A stretch of DNA of 64,000 nucleotides from Mesobacillus subterraneus (GCF_023715485.1 NZ_JAMBOF010000011.1:1-64000), one strand, 5' to 3'; positions 44,511 through 54,383 are shown, counted from the first letter of the stretch. The notes: generated by a model from the letters alone, not told the origin. Program-made: numbers and translations.

Positions 44511-45937
44511 GATTCTTTGCCTCCTTTTTCCCGGTTTTTGTACCAGTCTCTGAATCTTTCTTTGTTAGGAGCAGGGAACTCCCTGATGTCTGTCCAGGCT
44601 TTTAATGGGCCAGGCCCTTTTGATATTTTATCTCCGACAGTGAATGGGTTCATGGCTGCAGGAGCAACCTTGGAGCCGAGCTTATAGAGCATTGGGGAAG
44701 CAGCTCCAAGTCCAAATGCCTTCATGGCCAGTTTTTCAGAAATTGGCGCTTTGCCCTCCTGCTCAACAATGACCTGTCGATGCTTATGCAAAAGCTGGTG
44801 AAGCGGTATTTTAACAGGACATACATCTGTACATGCCCCGCATAGGGTAGAAGCATATGGAAGCTCCTTGTATTCGTCGTATCCGCCAAGCAAAGGCGAC
44901 AGAACTGCGCCAATCGGTCCGGAGTAGATGGAACCGTACGAATGCCCGCCAACATGTCGGTATACTGGGCATACATTAATGCATGCTGCACAACGGATAC
45001 ATTGCAGGACAGACTGGAATTCACCGCCAAGGATTTTTGAGCGGCCATTATCAACGATGACAAGATGGAACTCTTCTGGTCCATCAACGTCATGCTCTTC
45101 ACGCGGACCTGTCAGGACAGTGATGTAGCTTGTAAGCTTCTGGCCGACGGCGCTTCTTGTCAGCAGGCTGACGAGAACTTCCATTTCTTCAAATGTCGGT
45201 ACAAGCCGCTCCATGCCCATTACCGTGATCTGGGTTTTTGGGAGGGAGGTAACCAAATCTGCGTTACCTTCGTTAGTCACAAGACTGAAGGAACCAGTTT
45301 CTGCTACCGCGAAATTGCAGCCGGTGATGCCGATGTCTGCTGTCAAATATTCCTGTCGCAGCATTTCGCGTGCGTGCCAGGCTAGTTCTTCAGGCTTCTC
45401 TGTTTTTTGATAGCCAAGCTTCTTGGCGAAAACGTCCCTGATTTGCTCTTTATTTTTATGCAGTGCAGGAACGACGATATGTGAAGGAGGATCATGATCA
45501 TCCACCTGGAGGATGTATTCCCCGAGATCCGTTTCTACGACAGTGCAGCCAGCCTGTTCAAGTGTTGCGTTGAGGCTGATTTCCTCTGTAACCATTGACT
45601 TTGCTTTAACGACTTTTTTTGCATTCTTTTTGGCAACTACGCCCTTTATATACTCATTCGCTTGGTCCGCCGTCTGAGCAAAGAAAACATGCCCTCCGCG
45701 TTTTGCTACATTTTCGCTAAGCTGCTCCAGATAGTAATCTAGATTTTCAAGGACGTGCTGGCGGATTTCTTCACCATGGCTGCGCCATTCTTCCCAGTTC
45801 CCCAGTTCTTCAGTCGCGTTCTGCCTGCGGACACCCATGCTGTTCTGTGCACCAGCAACCGCGCCGCGCATGAATGAATCATTGATGCCATTGCCGACAC
45901 GTTCTTTAAAATTATCAGTTCCAATTTTCATTGCCAC
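44507..45937 (-). CDS. lutB: Lactate utilization protein B, iron-sulfur subunit
   Basis: 476 residues: LUD domain ([20 protein letters not shown]) followed by two 4Fe-4S motifs, [18 protein letters not shown] and [13 protein letters not shown], then a C-terminal DUF3390-like tail. The start is a GTG at 45937, 8 nt after AGGAGGG; the ATG at 45931 is too far. B. subtilis LutB is of similar length. Confidence 0.95.
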   Translation of the reverse strand: MAMKIGTDNFKERVGNGINDSFMRGAVAGAQNSMGVRRQNATEELGNWEEWRSHGEEIRQHVLENLDYYLEQLSENVAKRGGHVFFAQTADQANEYIKGVVAKKNAKKVVKAKSMVTEEISLNATLEQAGCTVVETDLGEYILQVDDHDPPSHIVVPALHKNKEQIRDVFAKKLGYQKTEKPEELAWHAREMLRQEYLTADIGITGCNFAVAETGSFSLVTNEGNADLVTSLPKTQITVMGMERLVPTFEEMEVLVSLLTRSAVGQKLTSYITVLTGPREEHDVDGPEEFHLVIVDNGRSKILGGEFQSVLQCIRCAACINVCPVYRHVGGHSYGSIYSGPIGAVLSPLLGGYDEYKELPYASTLCGACTDVCPVKIPLHQLLHKHRQVIVEQEGKAPISEKLAMKAFGLGAASPMLYKLGSKVAPAAMNPFTVGDKISKGPGPLKAWTDIREFPAPNKERFRDWYKNREKGGKES

Positions 45938-45994
45938 GAGAAATTCCCTCCTTTTTGCATCAGGAAAATAATTATTGGTTAATTTCAGGATGGT

Positions 45995-46711
45995 TTAACG
46001 GCTGTTTAATACTTCTGCAATGTGGAGAACCTTTATAGGCTTACCTTGTCTTTCAATCCTGCCGCCGATATTCATTAAGCAGGCAGCGTCCGCACCGATT
46101 AAATACTCGGCACCTGTTTCTTCTACATGCATGACCTTTTCATCAACCATCTGCTCAGAAATCTGAGCCATTTTGACAGAGAAGGTACCGCCAAATCCGC
46201 AGCATTGCTCCTTACCAGGAAGCTCGGTGAATTCAAGCCCTTTTACATTGCTTAATAGAATCATAGGAGCCTTTTTGACACCTAACAATCTCGTCATATG
46301 GCAGGATGTGTGGTATGTAACCTTCCCGTCGAAACGCGCCCCTACATCTTCGATTTTTAAGACATCCACAATGAACTGAGTTAATTCAAAGGATTTCTCG
46401 GCAAGCTTCTTAGCCTTTGGCTCCCAAACCGGATCTCCCTTAAATACATGTGGATATTCACGGAACATTGTGATGCATGAACCCGAAGGAGATACAACAT
46501 ATTCCGCATCAATAAATGTATCTATCATCGATTTCATTGCTTCTTTCGCTTCTTTCACATAACCACTGTTATAGGCTGGCTGACCGCAGCAAACCTGAGA
46601 TTCTGGGAATTCAATTTCACATCCAAGCCTCTCCAGCAGCTCCACAGTGGCAATCCCTGCACTGCTCTGGAACATGTCGACTATACAAGTTGCAAAAAGA
46701 GTTACCTTCAT
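45995..46711 (-). CDS. lutA: Lactate utilization protein A
   Basis: 238 residues with two CCG (cysteine-rich) domains: [14 protein letters not shown] and [13 protein letters not shown], with supporting Cys in TSCHMTR. Likely binds a non-cubane iron-sulfur cluster as in heterodisulfide reductase. First gene of lutABC. GAGGTTG lies upstream of the ATG, only 22 bp from the end of a repeat element lodged in the leader. Confidence 0.95.
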   Translation of the reverse strand: MKVTLFATCIVDMFQSSAGIATVELLERLGCEIEFPESQVCCGQPAYNSGYVKEAKEAMKSMIDTFIDAEYVVSPSGSCITMFREYPHVFKGDPVWEPKAKKLAEKSFELTQFIVDVLKIEDVGARFDGKVTYHTSCHMTRLLGVKKAPMILLSNVKGLEFTELPGKEQCCGFGGTFSVKMAQISEQMVDEKVMHVEETGAEYLIGADAACLMNIGGRIERQGKPIKVLHIAEVLNSR

Positions 46712-46732
46712 TAATTCAACCTCTTTTCTGAT

Positions 46733-46904
46733 GGCTGTTTTCGCATAGATTGTTATTTTTCGAACTAAGTTTCCATCCCGTATATCTCCTCACTTCGATC
46801 TCTTTTCGAGGAGATTTCTGCACAGGAATGGATTAAAACTCGTAAAAATCCAAATGCGGTTTTACTTTTTGGTTGTAAAAGCAACAAAGTTTACGAAAAG
46901 AGCC
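46733..46904 (+). repeat. 172 bp MITE-like element in the lutABC leader
   Basis: It runs GGCTGTTTTCGCATAGATTG to GTTTACGAAAAGAGCC; the ends form a 12 bp imperfect inverted repeat. Closely similar to 59348-59521. It lies between the LutR operator and lutA, so it should be transcribed as the 5' UTR of lutABC. Confidence 0.88.
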
Positions 46905-46931
46905 TTTCTGATTGATATAAAGATAGATTAA

Positions 46932-46950
46932 CAGGTCATCAGATGACCTG
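46932..46950. promoter_or_regulatory. LutR operator of lutABC
   Basis: CAGGTCATCAGATGACCTG is a perfect 19 bp palindrome, matched by the site upstream of lutP. The GTCATC-A-GATGAC core fits a GntR/FadR-type regulator, and lutR is next door. Confidence 0.82.
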
Positions 46951-47041
46951 AAAATCACATACCTTAATTAAAACTAATAGTACACTATAAATATATTTTT
47001 ATGAAAGGGGTTTCAGGAAATTTTTTAAAAATAGAAATTAA

Positions 47042-47073
47042 TAAAACCACACCTTAAGGATCTAGTGTGGTTT
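47042..47073 (-). terminator. Terminator of lutR
   Basis: AAACCACAC and GTGTGGTTT pair; TTTTATT follows on the reverse strand, just after the lutR stop codon. Confidence 0.8.
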
Positions 47074-47081
47074 CGGGACCA

Positions 47082-47813
47082 TTACAAATGTGTTGTTTTT
47101 GCCTGGTGGATGAATTTATGCAGGATGTCTTCAACATTTTCGATATGAGTAATCATAAGGCCCCTTGCTTTTTCAGCATCCTGGTCTTTAATTGCCTGAT
47201 ATATGGCATAGTGCTCATCATGGAGCCTGTCAGTTGTAGTTTGTTTTGAGTATAGCCAGAGGCGGCGGGTTTCTTTCATCGTTTCGCCAATCAAGCCGGA
47301 TACATGGTTCATCAAGCTGATTAATAACGGATTTTGCGAGCTTTCAGCGATTGCTAAATGAAATTGCAGATCCGCTTTTTCACCCAGTTCTTCATCTCCA
47401 TTTGCGCTCTTCATTTCTTTCAATGCATCTTCCATGGACTGCAGTTGATGGTCGGTTCTTTTTTGGGCTGCGCAAAAAACGGTCCCAGCCTCAAGAATTT
47501 TCCGCACTTCCAACAGATGTGCAGTATCTTCTGCATTCATCAGGATGGCAGTGGATAATGGAAAGCTGATCTGTTCGGGTTCAAATTCCTTCACATATGT
47601 TCCTTCGCCTTGACGGATTTCAATCAATCCCATTGCTCTTAGGGCGGTAAGGGCTTCCCTGATGGCGGAGCGCCCAACTTGGAAATTTTCTGCCAGTTGC
47701 TGGACCGAATCCAGTTTATCTCCAGGTCCTACCTGCCCGGAACGAATCATGTCATGAATTGCTTCGGCGACTTCTTCATATATCTTCTTTGGTTTAATTT
47801 TTTTATATTGCAA
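47082..47813 (-). CDS. lutR: GntR/FadR-family lactate-responsive repressor LutR
   Basis: Represses the lut genes until lactate is present. About 243 residues: N-terminal winged HTH (AENFQVGRSAIREALTALRA, then IEIRQGEGTYV) and a C-terminal FCD ligand domain with metal-site residues (DLQFHLAIAESS, His in THIENVEDI). I choose a TTG start at 47813 (TTG CAA TAT AAA); the ATG at 47930 has no support and would extend into the operator region. It stands between lutABC and the divergent lutP. Confidence 0.9.
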   Translation of the reverse strand: MQYKKIKPKKIYEEVAEAIHDMIRSGQVGPGDKLDSVQQLAENFQVGRSAIREALTALRAMGLIEIRQGEGTYVKEFEPEQISFPLSTAILMNAEDTAHLLEVRKILEAGTVFCAAQKRTDHQLQSMEDALKEMKSANGDEELGEKADLQFHLAIAESSQNPLLISLMNHVSGLIGETMKETRRLWLYSKQTTTDRLHDEHYAIYQAIKDQDAEKARGLMITHIENVEDILHKFIHQAKTTHL

Positions 47814-48025
47814 AGTTAAGCCCCCATAATTTGTTCTCTTAAAGTACATTATACAATTTTTCGCCTGAACAGGAAGAACGTTTGAGCCTGAGCTGTTATT
47901 AAAATGGGAAATTTCAATTAAAAAACTCACAACCGCTGATAAATATATTTTACTAATTTTAAAAAATATATTGAAAATTATCTATCGTACCACCTATAAT
48001 TCAAATTACAGTCATGTTAATGACC

Positions 48026-48042
48026 TAGTCATCAGATGACCT
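48026..48042. promoter_or_regulatory. LutR operator of lutP
   Basis: TAGTCATCAGATGACCT shares the GTCATCAGATGAC core with the lutABC site, 92 bp upstream of the lutP ATG. Confidence 0.8.
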
Positions 48043-48051
48043 TATCACAAT

Positions 48052-48066
48052 ATGTAAGCGATTACT
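48052..48066 (+). promoter_or_regulatory. cre-like CcpA site
   Basis: ATGTAAGCGATTACT fits the cre consensus WTGNAANCGNWNNCW at every fixed position. It lies between the LutR operator and lutP, consistent with glucose repression of lactate uptake. Confidence 0.65.
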
Positions 48067-48133
48067 TGATAAGGGATGGCAAGCCAGTTGGGGAACTGGT
48101 TCATATTTACAATTTGATTATTGGGGGGAAATT

Positions 48134-49828
48134 ATGTCGTTCGTACAAAATTTTACAGCGGTAGGAGATAACCTCGCCTTATCCGCAATCGTTGCACTGA
48201 TTCCTATTTTGTATTTTTTCTGGGCGCTCGCTATTAAAAGAATGAAGGGTCACATTGCAGGCTTGACTACGCTCGCTGTCGCCATTATTGTAGCGGTTAT
48301 TGCCTTTAAAATGCCGGCAGGAATGGCACTCATGTCAGCTTCACAAGGCGCAGTTTATGGGATTCTGCCAATCGGCTGGATCATCATTACGTCTGTATTC
48401 CTGTATAAACTCACAGTTAAAACCGGACAGTTTGATATTATTCGCAACTCAGTCCTGTCGATTACAGAAGACCGCCGTTTGCAGGCACTTTTGGTAGCGT
48501 TCTCATTTGGTGCTTTTCTTGAAGGAGCGGCTGGCTTTGGAGCGCCAGTAGCCATTTCAGCAGCACTTTTAGTAGGATTAGGCTTTAATCCTCTTTATGC
48601 AGCTGGACTCTGCTTAATAGCAAACACAGCACCAGTTGCTTTCGGTGCAATTGGGATTCCAATTATCGCAGTGGAAGGACCAACTGGAATTCCTGCAATG
48701 GAAATTTCGAAAATGGTCGGTCGCCAGCTGCCGTTCTTATCTGTTTTCATCCCTTTTTATCTAATCGTTATCATGGCCGGCTTTAAAAGAGCTTTCGAAG
48801 TTATGCCGGCAATCCTTGTATCAGGGATATCATTTGCAGTTACACAATACTTAACTTCGAACTTTATTGGACCTGAGCTTCCAGATATTCTTTCTGCGCT
48901 CGTTTCCTTGTTCGCGCTAACCATTTTCCTTAAGTTCTGGAAACCTAAGACAATTTTCAAATTTGCGGCTGAACAGGAACTGGCAGCTACTGCGGCTGTG
49001 AAAATGCCTGCAAAAGCACAGCAAACACATACTGGAGCACAGGTTTTCAAAGCATGGTCTCCATTCCTGATTTTGACAGCTACGATTTCAGTTTGGGGCA
49101 TTCCGACAATCAAACTTGCCCTAACAGGTCATTATGAAGGAACGAACGTGCTCCTAAAAGCAATCAACTCGATTGGACATGGCTTAACATTTGTGCCGGA
49201 AGTACCTTTCTTGAACAATAAAATCATCAACACAGCTGGCGATCCAGTTGCTGCAATTTATAAGCTGGAAGTTCTCGGAGCTGCTGGAACTGCGATTCTA
49301 ATCTCAGCCATCATTACTAAATTCATAGTCGGCATCTCCTGGAAGAACTGGGTAGTAACTTTCGGTGAAGTGATGAATGAATTGAAGTATCCTGTATTGA
49401 CTATCGGTTCTGTTGTTGGATTCGCATATGTGACAAACGCTTCTGGCATGAGCACTACATTAGGTATGACTCTAGCAAAAACGGGTGCTGTACTGTTCCC
49501 ATTCTTCTCTCCTTTCCTTGGATGGCTTGGCGTATTCATCACTGGATCTGATACATCAGCGAACCTGCTATTCGGAAATCTGCAGAAGATCACGGCTACT
49601 TCGATCGGCATGGATCCGGTCCTTGCCGTTGCAGCCAACTCTTCAGGCGGGGTTGCTGGCAAGATGATTTCACCGCAATCAATCGCAGTAGCGTGTGCAG
49701 CGGTCGGGCTGGCAGGTAAAGAATCCGATCTGTTCCGATTCACGATCAAACATAGCTTATTCCTGGTAACGCTGGTAGGAATCATCACCTTCTTGCAAAA
49801 TAGCGTTCTATCATGGATGATTCCGTAA
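48134..49828 (+). CDS. lutP: L-lactate permease LutP/LctP
   Basis: A secondary transporter of 564 residues and about 14 membrane helices from the LctP family. Family signature stretches: GAFLEGAAGFGAPVAIS, ANTAPVAFGAIGIPI and GSDTSANLLFGNLQ. Start ATG after TTGGGGGGAAATT. Carries L-lactate (possibly also D-lactate or glycolate) for LutABC and GlcDF. Controlled by LutR and probably CcpA. Confidence 0.95.
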   Translation: MSFVQNFTAVGDNLALSAIVALIPILYFFWALAIKRMKGHIAGLTTLAVAIIVAVIAFKMPAGMALMSASQGAVYGILPIGWIIITSVFLYKLTVKTGQFDIIRNSVLSITEDRRLQALLVAFSFGAFLEGAAGFGAPVAISAALLVGLGFNPLYAAGLCLIANTAPVAFGAIGIPIIAVEGPTGIPAMEISKMVGRQLPFLSVFIPFYLIVIMAGFKRAFEVMPAILVSGISFAVTQYLTSNFIGPELPDILSALVSLFALTIFLKFWKPKTIFKFAAEQELAATAAVKMPAKAQQTHTGAQVFKAWSPFLILTATISVWGIPTIKLALTGHYEGTNVLLKAINSIGHGLTFVPEVPFLNNKIINTAGDPVAAIYKLEVLGAAGTAILISAIITKFIVGISWKNWVVTFGEVMNELKYPVLTIGSVVGFAYVTNASGMSTTLGMTLAKTGAVLFPFFSPFLGWLGVFITGSDTSANLLFGNLQKITATSIGMDPVLAVAANSSGGVAGKMISPQSIAVACAAVGLAGKESDLFRFTIKHSLFLVTLVGIITFLQNSVLSWMIP

Positions 49829-49855
49829 ATTTCTATTAAATACAAAATAATAATC

Positions 49856-49895
49856 CCAGGCTTCTGTCGTAATGATTGGAAGCCTGGATTTATTT
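49856..49895 (+). terminator. Terminator after lutP
   Basis: CCAGGCTTC and GAAGCCTGG pair over a 14 nt loop, followed by ATTTATTTAT. The T-run is imperfect, so some read-through into glcD is plausible; glcD has no separate clear promoter. Confidence 0.7.
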
Positions 49896-49920
49896 ATCTG
49901 CATAGGGAGGAAAATTCATA

Positions 49921-51333
49921 ATGCTTACAGCTACAGTAAAAGAAAAAATCATATCAGTCGTTTCTGCGGCTAATTTTGACGATACGAAAACAGGACGTCT
50001 TGTGTATTCTTACGATGCTACACCAAACTTCCAATCGATGCCAGATGGGGTAGTAAGTCCACGGAATAAAGAAGAAGTTTCAGAGATTGTGAAGATTTGC
50101 AATGAATATAAAATTCCGATTGTGCCACGTGGATCCGGAACTAATCTTTGTGCAGGCACCTGCCCGACAGAAGGCGGGATTGTGCTGCTCTTTAAACATA
50201 TGAATAAAATTCTTGAAGTAGATGAAGAAAACCTGACTGCTACTGTGCAGCCTGGAGTCGTGACGCTGGATTTGATCAACGCTGTTGAGTCAAAGGGGTT
50301 ATTTTTTCCGCCAGATCCTGGGTCTATGAAAATATCAACAATCGGCGGAAATATCAATGAAAATTCCGGCGGACTTCGCGGATTGAAATATGGCGTGACA
50401 AGGGACTATGTGATTGGTCTTGAAGCTGTGCTGCCTAATGGGGACATCATCCGTACTGGAGGAAAGCTTGCCAAGGATGTAGCAGGCTACGATTTTACAA
50501 GATTGTTCGTCGGTTCTGAAGGAACGCTGGGAATCGTTACGGAAGCAATCCTGAAATTGATTCCAGTCCCAGAAACAAAGCAGACGATGCTTGCTTTGTA
50601 TCAGGACCTGGAAGCGGCAGCGAAATCCGTTTCCAAAATCATCGCAAGCAAAATTATCCCGGCCACGCTGGAATTCCTCGATCAGCCAACACTAAGAGTT
50701 GTTGAGGATTTTGCTAAAATCGGCTTGCCTACTGATGTAAAAGCTGTTTTGTTAATTGAACAGGACGGCCCTCCTGAAGTCGTCCAGCGGGATATGGCGC
50801 GGATTGCCGAGGTGTGCAAGGAGGAAAAAGCTGTTTCAGTAAAGGTTGCACAGTCTGAAGCAGAGGCAGAAGGCTTACGGACAGCACGCCGCAGCGCTTT
50901 GTCCGCACTTGCCCGCTTGAAGCCGACGACAATTTTAGAGGATGCCACCGTCCCAAGATCCGAGATTGCGAGAATGGTAAATGCTATTAATGAGATTGCA
51001 GTTAAATATGATTTGAATATCTGTACTTTTGGCCATGCAGGTGACGGGAACCTGCACCCAACCTGTCCAACCGATTCCCGCAACCATGAAGAAATGGAAA
51101 GAGTTGAAAAAGCTTTTGCGGAAATTTTTGAAAAGGCAATTGAGTTTGGCGGCACGATTACAGGTGAGCACGGAGTTGGCGTCATGAAAGCACCGTACCT
51201 TGAGTTGAAGCTTGGCAAGGAAGGGGTCGCTGCCATGAAGGCTGTGAAGGCAGCGCTCGATCCGAACAATATCATGAATCCAGGCAAGATATTCGCGAAA
51301 GACAGCAGGAAACGAGTGGTGGTTTCAAGATGA
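49921..51333 (+). CDS. glcD: FAD-linked glycolate/D-lactate oxidase subunit GlcD
   Basis: Flavoprotein dehydrogenase of 470 residues. FAD_binding_4 domain with VPRGSGTNLCAG and NINENSGGLRGLKYG; C-terminal FAD-oxidase domain with TFGHAGDGNLHPT and GEHGVGVMK. Oxidises glycolate or D-lactate; the substrate cannot be told from sequence, but the position after a lactate permease favours D-lactate or both. Overlaps glcF by 4 bp. Confidence 0.92.
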   Translation: MLTATVKEKIISVVSAANFDDTKTGRLVYSYDATPNFQSMPDGVVSPRNKEEVSEIVKICNEYKIPIVPRGSGTNLCAGTCPTEGGIVLLFKHMNKILEVDEENLTATVQPGVVTLDLINAVESKGLFFPPDPGSMKISTIGGNINENSGGLRGLKYGVTRDYVIGLEAVLPNGDIIRTGGKLAKDVAGYDFTRLFVGSEGTLGIVTEAILKLIPVPETKQTMLALYQDLEAAAKSVSKIIASKIIPATLEFLDQPTLRVVEDFAKIGLPTDVKAVLLIEQDGPPEVVQRDMARIAEVCKEEKAVSVKVAQSEAEAEGLRTARRSALSALARLKPTTILEDATVPRSEIARMVNAINEIAVKYDLNICTFGHAGDGNLHPTCPTDSRNHEEMERVEKAFAEIFEKAIEFGGTITGEHGVGVMKAPYLELKLGKEGVAAMKAVKAALDPNNIMNPGKIFAKDSRKRVVVSR

Positions 51334-52655
51334 CAACAGTTCAAGAACAGCAGAGAATCCAGACACAATTTCAGGAAAAAATGAACCAGGACGAATTATT
51401 GAATTGCATGCGCTGCGGCTTTTGCCTTCCGACATGCCCGACATACATCGAATCAGGCTATCAGGAATCCCACTCGCCACGGGGACGCATCGCTTTAATG
51501 AAAGCGGTAGTTGATGGATTGATCGAGCCTGATGAGGACTTTGAAAGGTCACTCGATCTTTGCCTCGGATGCAGAGCGTGTGAGCCTGTCTGCCCTTCAG
51601 GTGTGAATTATGGACATCTTCTTGAGGAAGCACGTGATATTGTTAATCAAAACAAGAAGTTTTCGATGCCGGTTCGGGTCGTTCGAAAAGCTGTATTTAA
51701 AGGGCTTTTTCCTCACCAGAACAGGATGAGGGGACTTACTGGGCTGATTGGTTTCTATCAGCGCTCAGGGCTTCAGAAGGTTGCCCGCGGGACAGGGGTG
51801 ATGAAACTTTTCCCGGAATCGATCGCTACTATGGAAAAAGTACTCCCGAAGGTGCCAACAATGAAGGAAATGAAGAACCGGCCTGAGCACCTTGAAGCAA
51901 TCGGCACGAAGACACATAAAGTTGCCTTTTTCAGCGGCTGCCTGATGGATACGATGTTCCTTGAGACAAATAATGCGACCATGAAGCTGCTTCAGCTTGC
52001 GGGCTGCGAAATCGTCATTCCGAAAACTCAGGCCTGCTGCGGCGCGCTGCATGGCCATAGCGGTGAAAAGGAAGATGCGAAAGCACTTGCACGCCGTAAT
52101 ATTAAAGCCTTCGAGGATGACGGGGTTGATTTTATCATCACAAACGCCGGAGGTTGTGGCGCATTCCTGATTGATTATGACCACTTGCTTAAAGATGATC
52201 CGGAATGGAAGGAACGAGCCCTGGCATTTGCTGATAAAATCAAAGATATCTCGCAAATATTAGTAGAAGTAGGCTTCCATGAAAAAGTGAAGCTTGAATT
52301 GCCGCATCAAGTCATTACGTACCAGGATTCATGCCACCTGCGCAATGTGATGAAAACGGCCTCGGCTCCTCGTACGCTGCTGAAAGCTATTAATGGTGTG
52401 GAATTCCGCGAAATGCAGAATGCCGACCGTTGCTGTGGTTCTGCTGGAATTTACAATATCGTCGAAAGCGAAATGTCCATGCAGCTGCTGGACTCCAAAA
52501 TGGTCCAGGCAAAAGCCACACACGCCACGACGATTGTCACCGCAAATCCAGGCTGCCTGCTCCAGATGAAACTTGGAATCGAACGCGAAGGATTGGCTTC
52601 TAGCATGAGAGGCGTGCATATTGTTGATTTGCTTGTGGAAGCTGTAAAGGAATAG
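51330..52655 (+). CDS. glcF: Glycolate/D-lactate oxidase iron-sulfur subunit GlcF
   Basis: 441 residues: two 4Fe-4S motifs (CMRCGFCLPTCPTY and CLGCRACEPVCPSG) and two CCG domains (KTQACCGALHGH and NADRCCGSAGIY). Takes electrons from GlcD and delivers them to the quinone pool. No glcE gene is present, which is usual in Bacillus, where GlcD and GlcF suffice. Coupled to glcD by an ATGA overlap. Confidence 0.93.
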   Translation: MTTVQEQQRIQTQFQEKMNQDELLNCMRCGFCLPTCPTYIESGYQESHSPRGRIALMKAVVDGLIEPDEDFERSLDLCLGCRACEPVCPSGVNYGHLLEEARDIVNQNKKFSMPVRVVRKAVFKGLFPHQNRMRGLTGLIGFYQRSGLQKVARGTGVMKLFPESIATMEKVLPKVPTMKEMKNRPEHLEAIGTKTHKVAFFSGCLMDTMFLETNNATMKLLQLAGCEIVIPKTQACCGALHGHSGEKEDAKALARRNIKAFEDDGVDFIITNAGGCGAFLIDYDHLLKDDPEWKERALAFADKIKDISQILVEVGFHEKVKLELPHQVITYQDSCHLRNVMKTASAPRTLLKAINGVEFREMQNADRCCGSAGIYNIVESEMSMQLLDSKMVQAKATHATTIVTANPGCLLQMKLGIEREGLASSMRGVHIVDLLVEAVKE

Positions 52656-52666
52656 ATTATTAGATG

Positions 52667-52708
52667 AGACCCTATTCGTGATTTTCTTTGCGGATGGGGT
52701 CTTTTTTT
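52667..52708. terminator. Terminator of glcDF (and possibly of the NERD gene)
   Basis: AGACCCTAT and ATGGGGTCT pair, followed by a seven-T run on the forward strand. It overlaps the 3' end of the convergent NERD-domain gene. Confidence 0.8.
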
Positions 52709-53685
52709 AAATTGAAGAAATCTTTGGGTGGGTGGTATAGCCTGTTTCTCGTAGTACCAGTAGAAATGAGATTAAGTGATTTTAATATATGAGTTGCTAA
52801 ATCATCAGAGTTTATTTGAAGGAATAAACGTAATTGTTTATTGGTTAAGGTGTTCCCATATAAAAGAAAGTACTCTTTAATTGCGGGGATATGTGCATCT
52901 TTTGAAGTATGGCTGCAGGATTGGCAAAACCAAGTTCCATAGATACGCTCCATCCCAAAGGAAGAGCATTTTGAACATTGTATCCCTGGATTGAGGTCCT
53001 TATAGGGAATATTCATGGCACTGGTATCAGGAATAAGTGGTTCATGTTTTTTTAATAACAATTTGGTTATTCTTTTGATGTCTTTCTTGGACCAATTCAC
53101 TTTTTTATATTTGGACTTCAAATCTGAAATTTTGTACGGAATTCTTGCAGTTCTGCAGACCCTGTAGGCAACTTCTTGACTCCTGCTTGGATTTAAGATG
53201 AGTGTTTGCGGGTTGCTGATTGAAACGAAGTACTCTAGCGGAGAAGGGGGGAACTGATTCTTAGATAAAAAGTTATACAAGTGGGAGGTTTGGATTTTGG
53301 CTTGTAGGACGGGGTTAGAATAAACTTTAACATTTCCATCATATCGTTGAATCATCTGATCAAATTCATTGTTAAACTCGATTTCCCCAGCGTGATTTTT
53401 GGCTTCCATATTTACGGTGAAGTATGGACTAAGTAAAAGAGTGTCTATTTGGAAATGGGTATCATAGTGGGGAAGCCTTAGACTCTGGATGATGGTGAAA
53501 TCCTCATCTGGAAACTGAGAAAGATAGTAATCAAGTTCCTTTTCTCCCTTGAATCCGGATTTCCTGCGAATTAATTTTGATTCAAACTCCGATTTACGTG
53601 GGTGTCTGTCGGGCAGCCTTCTCACAACTGCATCATAAATAAGGATTTCTAATGGGATTGTACGTTTTTTAGCAATCAAATGCAT
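52672..53685 (-). CDS. NERD-domain (nuclease-related) protein with zinc-ribbon
   Basis: 337 residues. The NERD domain (about 40-155) includes KGEKELDYYLSQFPDEDFTI, QIDTLLLSPYFTVNMEAKNH (Glu and Lys of the PD-(D/E)xK-like core) and YDGNVKVYSNPVLQAK. A C-terminal zinc-ribbon (CSKCSSFGMERIYGTWFCQSC) follows, then a helical tail. DNA processing is the usual inference; activity is unproven. ATG at 53685 follows GGGAGTG; a TTG at 53679 is also possible. It is convergent to glcF and flanked by repeats, so it may be a strain-variable gene. Confidence 0.82.
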   Translation of the reverse strand: MHLIAKKRTIPLEILIYDAVVRRLPDRHPRKSEFESKLIRRKSGFKGEKELDYYLSQFPDEDFTIIQSLRLPHYDTHFQIDTLLLSPYFTVNMEAKNHAGEIEFNNEFDQMIQRYDGNVKVYSNPVLQAKIQTSHLYNFLSKNQFPPSPLEYFVSISNPQTLILNPSRSQEVAYRVCRTARIPYKISDLKSKYKKVNWSKKDIKRITKLLLKKHEPLIPDTSAMNIPYKDLNPGIQCSKCSSFGMERIYGTWFCQSCSHTSKDAHIPAIKEYFLLYGNTLTNKQLRLFLQINSDDLATHILKSLNLISTGTTRNRLYHPPKDFFNLKKDPIRKENHE

Positions 53686-53802
53686 CACTCCCTGTAATTA
53701 GTAATATTATAATTAGATATTAAAGGTAGAAATTCCTGTTTTTTAATGAATATCCATAGTTTTGTTAAAAAATGTAATTAGTTAAAGGTGTAGTTTGAGG
53801 TG

Positions 53803-53832
53803 ATTCCGCAACTTTTTGTCGAAATCCCGCAA
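53803..53832 (+). repeat. 30 bp dispersed repeat, unit 1
   Basis: ATTCCGCAACTTTTTGTCGA plus AATCCCGCAA, identical to 53866-53895 and similar to 37601-37630. Confidence 0.85.
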
Positions 53833-53865
53833 GAACAGTATAAGATTCCGCAATTAAGCATCCTT

Positions 53866-53895
53866 ATTCCGCAACTTTTTGTCGAAATCCCGCAA
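53866..53895 (+). repeat. 30 bp dispersed repeat, unit 2
   Basis: Exact copy of unit 1, 63 bp downstream. Between them lies a partial unit, GATTCCGCAATT (about 53844-53855). Confidence 0.85.
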
Positions 53896-54123
53896 CCTGG
53901 TAATTCCACGCGTTTTTTTCCAATAAATACGTAACCAAAGAATGACGTGGCCAGGGCTGCACCCCTGGCTTTTTAGCGCGCACTAGGTTCCAATTAATAA
54001 CCGAATATGTATCGCGGCACAATTTCGGCAAAAGCCCCACACCAATCCACCACACTAAACATAAAATAACCTCCAAAATGAATTATTTCATCCCGGCTTG
54101 CATCTGCCCGGGAAATTTATTAC

Positions 54124-54383
54124 AATATCCCTATATCTATATCGAAAGACTTCGACAAGGAATAGTAGTGGTGCAAGGCCTGATAAAAGAGAGCTGGCGG
54201 GTGGTGCAAGCCAGACAGGACCATCATGAACTCGCCTTTGAGTCGCAAGCGTGAACTATTCAGTAGTGCTTGCCGTTTTCCGCGTTAAGGATGAATGAAG
54301 CGAGTGTTGCACACTAATTTGGGTGGTACCGCGGGAGATCATACATAACCTCTCGTCCCTTTTACAGGGACGGGAGTTTTTTA
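54124..54383 (+). ncRNA. T-box riboswitch (leucine) of leuS
   Basis: Stem I region with AGAGAGCTGGCGGGTGGTGCAA, a GAACTCGCC segment giving a CUC leucine specifier, the conserved T-box core GGGTGGTACCGCGG (54321-54334) and a terminator (TCTCGTCCCT with AGGGACGGGA, 54351-54375, then T-run). Uncharged tRNA-Leu binding would favour the antiterminator and allow leuS expression. Confidence 0.93.

Noticed and set aside
49258-49845. 195-codon reverse ORF inside lutP
   Set aside because: Shadow of the permease gene; no domain or start signal.
53864-54076. 70-codon reverse ORF upstream of the leuS T-box
   Set aside because: Built partly from the 30 bp repeat and lacks a ribosome site.
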